The notes under the pieces are model-generated. The model was not told where the DNA came from, did no database searches, and worked only from the letters and a program-made list of their open reading frames with translations. The position numbers and the translations under genes are program-made. Below are positions 1 through 6,326 of a stretch of 12,581 nucleotides of DNA, piece after piece; position 1 is the first letter of the stretch; each line of letters begins with the position of its first letter. This stretch comes from Euryarchaeota archaeon UBA124 (GTDB lineage Archaea; Thermoplasmatota; Poseidoniia; Poseidoniales; Poseidoniaceae). The stretch covers positions 2,558 to 15,138 of the forward strand of contig DAPT01000038.1 of assembly GCA_002502215.1 (NCBI GenBank). Direction: 5' to 3'.

Positions 1-762
1 ACGACACGCTATGATGAACTTGACCCCTTCTCCTGCCTTTACGCTGTTATGCATGAAACAGGGCATGCTCTGTACGAGCAAGGACTCGACGAGAATCATC
101 GATTTACACCCAGAGGCGATGCAGTATCTCTTGGTGTTCATGAATCGCAATCGAGGCTTTGGGAAAATCAAATAGGTCGTACGCCTGCATTCTGGGACGT
201 CGTTATGGATGAATTCAAGCAGTCGTTCCCTAATGCACCTTCGTGGGATTCGGATACGCTAAATCGAATTGCAAATTCTGTCGAACCAGGTTTTATCCGA
301 GTTGAGGCCGATGAAGTGACTTACAATCTGCACGTCATCCTTCGATATGAAATCGAAAAGAAGATCTTCAATGAAGACTATCCCCTTGAACAGTTGCCAG
401 AGTTGTGGAATTCGATGATTTCTGAATGGTTTGGATTGACGGTCCCATCGGATGATCTCGGATGCCTCCAGGACATCCATTGGTCCATGGCAGCATTTGG
501 ATACTTTCCGACTTACACGCTTGGGAATCTCTACGCAGCCCAGCTCTTGGAAGCGATGAGTAAAGATTTAGGTTCAATCCAAGATTCAATTTCTTCGGGA
601 GATTGGTCATCAATGCTGGATTGGTTGCGAAATCGGGTTCACAAGCGTGGGAGTGCATTGCTTCCAGCCGATCTTATCGAAGAAGCAACGGGTTCCCCGC
701 CATCCAGTGAACCTTTCCTTCGATACGTCGAAGAGAAGTACGGGGCGATTTACTCACTCTGA
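1..762 (+). CDS. M32 family metallocarboxypeptidase (carboxypeptidase Taq type), C-terminal half
   Basis: The reading frame is already open at base 1, so the start lies outside the window; 253 residues remain of a family usually about 500 long. M32 enzymes are cytosolic zinc carboxypeptidases that remove C-terminal residues from peptides. Family motifs appear in the expected order: the zinc site HETGH (visible residues 18-22), HESQSR with the third zinc ligand Glu (47-52), IRVEAD, and the QDIHW box followed by an aromatic/Gly-rich helix (GYFPTYTLGNLYAAQ). The first in-frame ATG (base 49) lies inside the zinc motif, so it is not the start. The stop codon overlaps the end of the opposite-strand gene by 9 bp. 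Role inferred from family: peptide turnover, fitting a protein-degrading heterotroph. Confidence 0.95.
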   Translation, partial: TTRYDELDPFSCLYAVMHETGHALYEQGLDENHRFTPRGDAVSLGVHESQSRLWENQIGRTPAFWDVVMDEFKQSFPNAPSWDSDTLNRIANSVEPGFIRVEADEVTYNLHVILRYEIEKKIFNEDYPLEQLPELWNSMISEWFGLTVPSDDLGCLQDIHWSMAAFGYFPTYTLGNLYAAQLLEAMSKDLGSIQDSISSGDWSSMLDWLRNRVHKRGSALLPADLIEEATGSPPSSEPFLRYVEEKYGAIYSL

Positions 763-1086
763 TTCGTCATTCGGATCGTCTTTGTTTGACGAACCGACGA
801 GTCGGTTGATGCGCTCTGTTAGTTCCATAATCGCTTCATTAAGATCGCTGCTACGATCGTCTTCATGGTCCGTTCCAAAGGTTGTACCAAGCAAGGTAAT
901 CATTGCACCTGAAAGCATCATCACCGCTGGCCAATAGATATCTTCTGCGACCATGCCATCCGTTGCGACCATGCCGCCCCAAATTGCACCTGAAATGAAA
1001 ATAATCAGACCAATCATCATCTGTTGGTATCCTTTTCCTAGTTGTTCTTCCATACTACTCATGTTTCTCAAGAGGAAATTCTCCAT
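754..1086 (-). CDS. Small two-helix membrane protein of unknown function
   Basis: A 110-residue protein that I do not recognise as a named family. It has a short polar N-terminus, two hydrophobic helices (about residues 22-42 and 51-67) joined by a short acidic loop, and a charged acidic C-terminal tail (from about 70) with a heptad-like stretch (LNEAIMELTERINRL) that could form a coiled coil and oligomerise. This suggests a helical hairpin in the membrane with a cytoplasmic or surface tail; orientation is not determined. The gene follows pyrC by 39 bp on the same strand and ends in a 9-bp overlap with the convergent carboxypeptidase gene. The start is uncertain: the longest frame (base 1086) is given, but a TATA-like TTAAATA ends only about 5 bp before it. 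That spacing would favour starting at the Met at 1062 (102 residues) or 1053. Confidence 0.7.
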   Translation of the reverse strand: MENFLLRNMSSMEEQLGKGYQQMMIGLIIFISGAIWGGMVATDGMVAEDIYWPAVMMLSGAMITLLGTTFGTDHEDDRSSDLNEAIMELTERINRLVGSSNKDDPNDESE

Positions 1087-1090
1087 CGAG

Positions 1091-1097
1091 TATTTAA
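1091..1097 (-). promoter_or_regulatory. Possible archaeal TATA box (TTAAATA) for the small membrane protein
   Basis: The 39-bp gap after pyrC reads TTAAATA on the minus strand. Archaeal TATA boxes centre about 26 bp before the transcription start, which would place the start near 1068, just upstream of the internal Met codon at 1062. This would give a nearly leaderless transcript separate from pyrC. Support is composition and spacing only. Confidence 0.3.
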
Positions 1098-1125
1098 GAA
1101 CGGTTGTCGTTTTACCGCAACTCGA

Positions 1126-2526
1126 TTAATTCCAAGGCGTCATGAGCAAAGGCGAACCCGTTTCACCTTCACCCACCAAGATTGAACCTTTGGGCCCTGT
1201 TTCACTTGTCCTTTCAAAGACAGGAACACCTCCAACGACGGTTAGTGCTGGCCATCCTACGAGTTTCTTGCCATGAAACGGGCTCCAACCAACCGTTGTC
1301 CATGTATTTGCATCGTCAACCATCCGTTCAGTGGTCATATCAACAAGGGTTACATCACCATCATAGCCTTCTTCGAGACGACCTTTGCCAATCATCCCAT
1401 AGCATTCTGCAACGTTGTAACACATCCACTCGACAACCTGTTCAATTGTGCAGGCACCTTTCGAGGCGTGGGTGAGCATGACAGGCAGTGAGGTTTCAAC
1501 ACCAGGCATCCCACTCGGAGCGCCCGGAAATCCTTTTGATTTGGTTTCCATGGTATGGGGTGCGTGATCGGTTGCAATGCACGTGATTGTACCATCATGA
1601 AGCCGATTCCACAACGTCTGTTTGTCCTTTTGATAGCGAATTGGAGGATTCATTTTCAAGCGCGTCCCAAGTTCATCAACATCCCGTTCATCGTATGTCA
1701 AATGTTGAGGTAAGACTTCTGTGGTAATGTGAGCTTTGCCTTCTTCTCCGTACATTGAGGTGAGTCCGTTTAACCAGTCAGCTTCCACTCCTGATGTTAG
1801 GTGGAGAACATGAAGGCGGTGATTGGTTTCTTGTGCATAGGCAACGGCTCGCTTTGTGGCAATAAGTGCAGTTTCATCATCCCGCCATTCGGCATGAGCG
1901 GCCATATCTGTACGACCGTCAATCAGTTTCTTTCGCTCAATCATGCGTGTCTCGTCTTCAGCATGCACGGCAATGAGGCCTGCAGTGTTGGTGAAGATCT
2001 CGTGCAGTGCATCTGAATCATTGACGAGAAGGTCCCCTGTCGACGACCCCATGAAGATTTTAATCCCACAAATGCCGGGAATGGCTACAGGAGCACCTGG
2101 GGCTCCAACAGCTTTTTGCAGCTCCTCTACATTTGATTCAGTTGCCCCAATGAAGAAGCCAAAATTGGTGACACAACGTTGGTTACCGGTTGCAATTTTT
2201 TCGTGCATCGATTGGAGTGTTGTTTGGCTTGGCACATTGTTTGGCATGTCAAGGAACGACGTTACGCCTCCACTCGCTGCTGCACAAGAGCCCGTGTACA
2301 AATCCTCTTTTTCGGGTTGTCCTGGGTCGCGAAAGTGGACTTGTGGGTCGATGATGCCAGGAAGAAGATGAAGGCCTGTAGCATCAATGGTATGGATTTC
2401 GTTTTCTACTGCGATTCCTCCACCCGGTTGAATCTTGGTGATCTGGCCGTTTTCCATGAGCAAATCGCCAACAACTGTCGTGTGTGGTAGAACCATTGTT
2501 GCATTCTGAATTAGCATGTTTGACAT
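1126..2526 (-). CDS. pyrC: Dihydroorotase, class I amidohydrolase
   Basis: Converts carbamoyl-aspartate to dihydroorotate, the third step of pyrimidine synthesis, in the cytosol. The 466-residue protein has the amidohydrolase pattern in order: a metal-binding loop DPQVHFRDPG (60-69), GGVTSFLDMPNN (86-97), the carboxylatable lysine in GIKIFMGSS (K156), H188 in AVHAED, H242 in LHVLHLTSG, the substrate-side KMNPPIR (291-297), catalytic D320 in ATDHAPH, and an EGYDGDVTLVD return strand. Oddity: the usual HxH of the metal loop reads QxH (Q62, H64). I recall this form from some bacterial dihydroorotases, so it need not mean loss of activity. ATG at 2526 was chosen over an in-frame TTG at 2532; ATG at 2517 is also possible. 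No clear Shine-Dalgarno is seen. It lies 43 bp after mogA. A related allantoinase or dihydropyrimidinase is possible but less likely given the DMPNN and KMNPPIR boxes. Confidence 0.9.
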   Translation of the reverse strand: MSNMLIQNATMVLPHTTVVGDLLMENGQITKIQPGGGIAVENEIHTIDATGLHLLPGIIDPQVHFRDPGQPEKEDLYTGSCAAASGGVTSFLDMPNNVPSQTTLQSMHEKIATGNQRCVTNFGFFIGATESNVEELQKAVGAPGAPVAIPGICGIKIFMGSSTGDLLVNDSDALHEIFTNTAGLIAVHAEDETRMIERKKLIDGRTDMAAHAEWRDDETALIATKRAVAYAQETNHRLHVLHLTSGVEADWLNGLTSMYGEEGKAHITTEVLPQHLTYDERDVDELGTRLKMNPPIRYQKDKQTLWNRLHDGTITCIATDHAPHTMETKSKGFPGAPSGMPGVETSLPVMLTHASKGACTIEQVVEWMCYNVAECYGMIGKGRLEEGYDGDVTLVDMTTERMVDDANTWTTVGWSPFHGKKLVGWPALTVVGGVPVFERTSETGPKGSILVGEGETGSPLLMTPWN

Positions 2527-2569
2527 CTTCAATCAGATTACCCGTGGTGCATCAAGTCAATGAATGCTC

Positions 2570-3154
2570 TTATCGACGTCTCGCGTTTTTTGGACGGAAT
2601 GCATTGCATATCTCATCGTTGCAATCAAGGTAAGGCCCTCCGATTAAATCAACGCAGTAAGGAACTGCTTTCCATATTTCGTCGATGGTTTCTCGGATTG
2701 ATTTTGGTCGGCCAGGCAGATTGAAAACAAGACATGACCCTCGAATCCCTGCTGTTTGTCTTGATAGAATTGCAGTTGGTGTGTATTTGAGTGAGATTGC
2801 CCGCATTTGTTCGCCAAATCCCGGCATCAATCGTTCAACGACGTTTTCCGTCGCCTCTGGAGTAACATCACGATCTGCTGGCCCCGTTCCGCCGGTCGTC
2901 ACAACGACGTGACAACCAACGACGTCTGCAAGCTCGATCATCGTCGATTCAATCAAGGATTGTTTGTCCGGAATGCATCGGTAATGGACCTCCAAAGGTG
3001 ACAATGTCGCTTCGATCAAAAATTGGAGAATCGCTGGCCCCCCCTCGTCCTGATATTCATTTGAGGAGGCCCTATCAGAGGCGACAAGTATGCCTATTTT
3101 CGCCATCTCTCCAACGTTGTCAGGCCGACCTTCGATGGTTGTCACAGTGTCCAT
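2570..3154 (-). CDS. mogA: Molybdopterin adenylyltransferase (MogA type)
   Basis: Activates molybdopterin by adenylylation before molybdenum insertion during molybdenum-cofactor synthesis. The 194 residues match the whole MogA fold: GILVASDRASS near the N-terminus (21-31), YQDEGGPAI (34-42), the nucleotide/pterin-binding TTGGTGPADRDVTPEAT (86-102), MPGFGEQMRAISL (110-122), AILSRQ and NLPGRPKSI (145-153). It also has the MogA C-terminus with VPYCVDLIGGPY and FRPKNARR. This resembles proteobacterial MogA more than the short archaeal MoaB; compared with E. coli MogA as I remember it, a loop of about 10 residues before VPYC is missing. The start at 3154 is preceded 7 nt upstream by GAGG, which overlaps the stop of the preceding gene; the Met at residue 17 (base 3106) would remove a non-homologous N-terminal extension and is a fair alternative. 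No molybdoenzyme or other cofactor gene is in the window. Confidence 0.92.
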   Translation of the reverse strand: MDTVTTIEGRPDNVGEMAKIGILVASDRASSNEYQDEGGPAILQFLIEATLSPLEVHYRCIPDKQSLIESTMIELADVVGCHVVVTTGGTGPADRDVTPEATENVVERLMPGFGEQMRAISLKYTPTAILSRQTAGIRGSCLVFNLPGRPKSIRETIDEIWKAVPYCVDLIGGPYLDCNDEICNAFRPKNARRR

Positions 3155-3161
3155 GGTGTGG

Positions 3162-3165
3162 CCTC
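3162..3165 (-). promoter_or_regulatory. Shine-Dalgarno-like GAGG overlapping the upstream stop codon (mogA)
   Basis: On the minus strand the stop of the membrane-protein gene and a GAGG share bases (TGAGG), 7 nt before the mogA ATG. It supports the longer mogA start and suggests that ribosomes ending the upstream gene restart on mogA. Confidence 0.45.
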
Positions 3166-5245
3166 AGGAACCGTACTTCTCTTTGATGTCGTTGTGAAAG
3201 TTGTCGAGAAGTGTGTCTTCAAACAATTCTGTTTGTCGACGGATCTTTGTTGAGCGAATGTGTAGGATGGCTCCCAAAACAAAGACGATAATCATGATTG
3301 GAATAACTGCTTCAAGTTTGTATTGGTGCATGATTTTGATGATGCCTTCAGCAGTGTATGCCCAGGTGATTGATGCGATGAAACCTCCAATCATTGTTGC
3401 GAGGAGAACACGCATAAATTTCATTCGAGAGAGAAGACCCAGCATAGCACCAACAAGTACTCCAGAAGCCATGAATGGAATCCAAACAAACACAATCAGC
3501 CCCCAGAATCCCCATTTGTTAATCATCTCACGCTTTTCATTTGCAGTGTATTCCACCGTTGAGAGAATGTCTCCAAGGAGTTTCGTTTGCAGCATACGTC
3601 CACCAAACCCATCTTGCCGTGCAACGGCAGCGATGCGTTCATCCTTGTTTCCTTTACGTTCAACACGCCCGGCCCCAGAACGATCTGAGAGTGTTGAAAT
3701 CTGGTTACGTGCCTTTACAATTAATTCCTGAGAAGTAAGGACGTCTTGGTTGCGCTCTGAGATGTAGTTTCGCAGTTCGTCTTCAACTTCAGCAGCTTGT
3801 CGCTTAAATCGGAAGAAAGCCAATCGTGTTGTAGGTTTGAAAATCACTGAGACGAACACGATCCGATCATCGCTCGTGATGACCGCATTCTGAAGTTCAA
3901 GTGTTTTGTCACGAACGAAGTAGAGATCGAGCGAATCTCGGACTTCGTCTTCGATTCTTGAAAGAGAATGGAGCTCTTCAAAGAAGGATGTGTAGTTCTC
4001 TGGAGGGTCTTCATCATCACGATCACCAACACCAACGCCGACACCTGAATCGAAGTCAATCGCTTGGCCTGAGCCAATGGAACGGACTGTAAGCTGGACT
4101 GGCTTGAAGACACGGAACAATGCAAACTCTTCAAGAACTTCTTTCAGAATTTCATCCCGAATGCTTTTGCTATCCGTCAACGTATTTTCTGTATTCTTGT
4201 ATGGCACCATAATGTCAATTGACAACTCACGAGGTTCCACCTTGGCTAAATCATGATCGACGTCAATTCCGAGTCGGCGTTCACATCGTGTGATGATATC
4301 ATCGACCAATCGAATGATGTGGTTTCGAGAGAGGATGTCGTCCGCCTCTTGGTGGTAGACTTTGTACATGAGTGGGTAGGCAATCAACAATGAAAAGACC
4401 GACAACGAGAGTGAGTTAAATGCCATCCACCAAGCAGGAATTCCCGCAGCTCCACCTGCGAGCATTGCGGTCTCCCGTCCTCCACCGAGTTCAGCGACCA
4501 GCAAGATGTATCCCCAGTTGCCCAATTCTTGAATTGACCAGCATGATCTCGCACCGGATTCAGTTATCCGGACCTCACGATGTTCCTCGCCCCCAATGAA
4601 TGGAAGGATTCCACCCTTGGTTCCGATTTCAAGTTCAAATTCAAGTGTCTTGGATAATGAAACGGTGGAATTCGCTTGCTCACTTGCATCTTCAGAATTG
4701 TTGTACAGCGTTACCTCAAGCATTACTTCATATTCGCCTTCTGCTAATGTGCTGTAGTCCGCTTTTGCATAAACGCGGTTTACATCATCGTCGAGTTCAC
4801 GTTCGACCTGGGTCGGAGGAGAGTTTTCGGTTGAATCTTTTTCATGGATGTTGTATTCCAGGACAGCGATTCCTTCTGGCAGATTGTATGCGTTCAATGA
4901 GAATTGTTCAGCGTCTTCGTTCGGGAAGATGAGAATCCACGGTTCGTTATCGATTTCAACACATTCGTCACCAATATCAAGGAACGTCGTCGATGCGGTA
5001 TGATCCATTGCTGTGGATTGGCCAAGCAACCCCGAGGACATTGAAAGAATGAGCGCTCCGTACAGGATACCATAAGCGACACCCATCAACAAAACAGGGT
5101 TCTCTTTTTTCGTAAACATACTCCGGCTATCGCCATCTGTACGCCTTCTCCGAATTTCGTTGAGTTCTTTGAGCAGAGGGTCGCTCTTTGATTCAGTTTC
5201 ATGCTGCTCTTTGGGCATCTCATCCCCAATCGCAGCGTCGCCCAT
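3164..5245 (-). CDS. Large membrane protein: ectodomain, soluble middle domain and C-terminal small-multidrug-export-like helices
   Basis: A 693-residue protein I cannot name. Visible layout: charged cytoplasmic N-terminus (1-48); helix 51-74; a probably exported beta-rich domain (about 75-240) with two cysteines (94, 235) able to form a disulfide; a hydrophobic helix around 270-294; a large soluble, probably cytoplasmic region (295-575) with the Gly/Val repeat GVGVGVG at 401-407 and a charged helical stretch (480-540); then about three helices (579-604, 611-630, 645-663) and a basic/charged tail. The block from WGFWGLIVFVWIPF to the IGGFIASITWAY helix resembles the putative small multidrug export family (PF06695/COG2426) in its Pro-containing first helix and Gly-rich turns; this is inference from memory. 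ATG 5245 was chosen because AGGTG lies 4 nt upstream and an earlier in-frame start would run into tRNA-Phe. The mogA start follows its stop by 9 bp. Confidence 0.85.
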   Translation of the reverse strand: MGDAAIGDEMPKEQHETESKSDPLLKELNEIRRRRTDGDSRSMFTKKENPVLLMGVAYGILYGALILSMSSGLLGQSTAMDHTASTTFLDIGDECVEIDNEPWILIFPNEDAEQFSLNAYNLPEGIAVLEYNIHEKDSTENSPPTQVERELDDDVNRVYAKADYSTLAEGEYEVMLEVTLYNNSEDASEQANSTVSLSKTLEFELEIGTKGGILPFIGGEEHREVRITESGARSCWSIQELGNWGYILLVAELGGGRETAMLAGGAAGIPAWWMAFNSLSLSVFSLLIAYPLMYKVYHQEADDILSRNHIIRLVDDIITRCERRLGIDVDHDLAKVEPRELSIDIMVPYKNTENTLTDSKSIRDEILKEVLEEFALFRVFKPVQLTVRSIGSGQAIDFDSGVGVGVGDRDDEDPPENYTSFFEELHSLSRIEDEVRDSLDLYFVRDKTLELQNAVITSDDRIVFVSVIFKPTTRLAFFRFKRQAAEVEDELRNYISERNQDVLTSQELIVKARNQISTLSDRSGAGRVERKGNKDERIAAVARQDGFGGRMLQTKLLGDILSTVEYTANEKREMINKWGFWGLIVFVWIPFMASGVLVGAMLGLLSRMKFMRVLLATMIGGFIASITWAYTAEGIIKIMHQYKLEAVIPIMIIVFVLGAILHIRSTKIRRQTELFEDTLLDNFHNDIKEKYGS

Positions 5246-5249
5246 AAAG

Positions 5250-5254
5250 CACCT
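5250..5254 (-). promoter_or_regulatory. Shine-Dalgarno-like AGGTG deciding the membrane-protein start
   Basis: On the minus strand AGGTG sits 4 nt before ATG 5245. Together with the tRNA gene lying just upstream, it fixes this start over an earlier in-frame Met that would fall inside the tRNA. Confidence 0.45.
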
Positions 5255-5290
5255 ACGTGCATGTAGCAAATGAACCCATTGATAATTGCA

Positions 5291-5366
5291 TGGTGGGTTA
5301 GGCCGGACTTGAACCGGCGACCTCGGCATCTTCAGTGCCGCGCTCTCCCAACTAAGCTACCAACCC
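5291..5366 (-). tRNA. tRNA-Phe (GAA), CCA encoded, no intron
   Basis: The minus strand folds into a full cloverleaf: acceptor GGGTTGG with CTAACCC (one G-T pair), D-stem GCTT/GAGC, anticodon stem CGGCA/TGCCG around loop CTGAAGA (anticodon GAA), variable AGGTC, T-stem GCCGG/CCGGC with loop TTCAAGT, discriminator A (5294), then CCA at 5291-5293. Length is 73 nt plus CCA and there is no intron. The anticodon loop and T-loop are archaeal in style (bacterial tRNA-Phe normally has TTGAAAA). It lies 43 bp after rph on the same strand. The weak TTGAAATC about 25-32 bp upstream could be its own TATA box, or it may be cotranscribed with rph. Confidence 0.97.
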
Positions 5367-5409
5367 GTGCGTCTCTGCGACGACACCCAAGATTTCAAGC
5401 CTTCGTTGA

Positions 5410-6234
5410 TTATTCTTGACCATCAAGAATTGATTTTTGCATTTCAAAGAGAGACGAGAAACCGATATCGGCCATGTCCAGAAGTGCATCAAGTTCTTCT
5501 CGCTGATAGGTTGCTTCTTCTCCGGTTCCTTGAACTTCAACAAATGAGCCGTCGCTGACTTTAACGACATTCATATCAACATCCGCATTTGAATCGAGGT
5601 TGTAGTCGAGATCGAGGTACGATTTACCATCGATTAATCCGACAGAAATTGCTGCAACATCATGCGGCATTACTCGCATTTCATGCGCCTTTTCGTCCTC
5701 CTCGGACAAAACAGGTGCGCTCCATCCTGAGCGTCGTTGTTCCTCGGTTGGACGCATGTTTTGTGGAAGACAAATGCCGGCAGCGATCAATCGCCGCACG
5801 CCAAGGCGTAATGCTAAATTCGCTGCAGTAATTGACGCGCAGCGTGTTCCTCCATCGGCATTGAGGATGTCACAATCAACGTTTAGTGCAATTGGCCCGA
5901 GTTCTTCCAAATCGACGGCTGCACGGAGCGAACGAGCGACCAGTCGTTCAATTTCTTGGGTTCGCCCTTTTGCCCCACGACGCTCTCTTCGAAACCGGGA
6001 ATCTGTGGACCCCGGTAGGAGTGAATATTCTGCATGCACCCATCCCTTGTTTGAATCTCGTGGAAACCATCCCGGTAGCCTAGCTTCCTTTGTGCAGCAA
6101 GCAAGAACAACGGTCTCACCTTGTCGATAAAGAATCGATGCGAGGGCATTGCTTGTAAAGTCAATCTCAACCTCAACGCTTCGCATTTCGTCTACATTCC
6201 TTGATGTGTTCAATCCAGTCTTGAATTTGGCCAT
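5410..6234 (-). CDS. rph: Ribonuclease PH, bacterial type, with an internal insertion
   Basis: Phosphate-dependent 3'-5' exoribonuclease that trims tRNA precursor 3' ends to the CCA. The 274 residues contain the RNase PH signature set: GWVHAEYSLLPGST (64-77), GRTQEIERLVARSLRAAVDL (90-109) with phosphate-site R91, VDCDILNADGGTRCASIT (119-136) with T130/R131, catalytic Asp pair D214 and D220 in DSNADVDMNVV, and FVEVQGTGEEATYQREELDALL (231-252). It matches stand-alone bacterial RNase PH better than archaeal exosome Rrp41. Two differences: the usual RPDGR-type N-terminus is replaced by a divergent stretch, and about 31 extra residues (roughly 155-186, with many Glu/Arg) sit between the two halves of the fold. 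This explains the length against the usual 240. tRNA-Phe follows 43 bp downstream; the thiolase gene is divergent. No Shine-Dalgarno is seen before ATG 6234, so the transcript may be leaderless. Confidence 0.93.
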   Translation of the reverse strand: MAKFKTGLNTSRNVDEMRSVEVEIDFTSNALASILYRQGETVVLACCTKEARLPGWFPRDSNKGWVHAEYSLLPGSTDSRFRRERRGAKGRTQEIERLVARSLRAAVDLEELGPIALNVDCDILNADGGTRCASITAANLALRLGVRRLIAAGICLPQNMRPTEEQRRSGWSAPVLSEEDEKAHEMRVMPHDVAAISVGLIDGKSYLDLDYNLDSNADVDMNVVKVSDGSFVEVQGTGEEATYQREELDALLDMADIGFSSLFEMQKSILDGQE

Positions 6235-6247
6235 GCTGCTGCGAAGA

Positions 6248-6264
6248 GGTTGAGTTCATCAACC
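6248..6264. promoter_or_regulatory. Inverted repeat in the rph/thiolase divergent promoter region
   Basis: GGTTGA, a 5-nt spacer and TCAACC form a perfect 6-bp dyad in the short space between the two divergent starts. It could be an operator acting on either gene, or chance. No clear TATA box is seen on either strand here. Confidence 0.25.
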
Positions 6265-6326
6265 CTTTTGTTTCCATGAAAGTAGACCATGCGTATGTTC
6301 AAGAGGCCATTGCCAATGCAGTCATC

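Noticed and set aside
1943..2371. Open frame of 142 codons on the plus strand.
   Set aside because: Antisense to the conserved core of pyrC; composition is shadow-like.
3201..3731. Open frame of 176 codons on the plus strand.
   Set aside because: Antisense to the membrane-protein gene; its hydrophobic stretch mirrors the opposite-strand helices and no motif is visible.
4021..4050. Short GT/AC-rich repeat encoding GVGVGVG, considered as a tandem DNA repeat.
   Set aside because: Only three imperfect units inside a continuous coding frame; more likely a flexible linker than a functional repeat array.
5246..5329. Extension of the 693-residue membrane protein to an earlier in-frame start giving 28 more residues.
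   Set aside because: The extension would translate through the 3' half of tRNA-Phe; the cloverleaf is complete and ATG 5245 has its own Shine-Dalgarno-like site.
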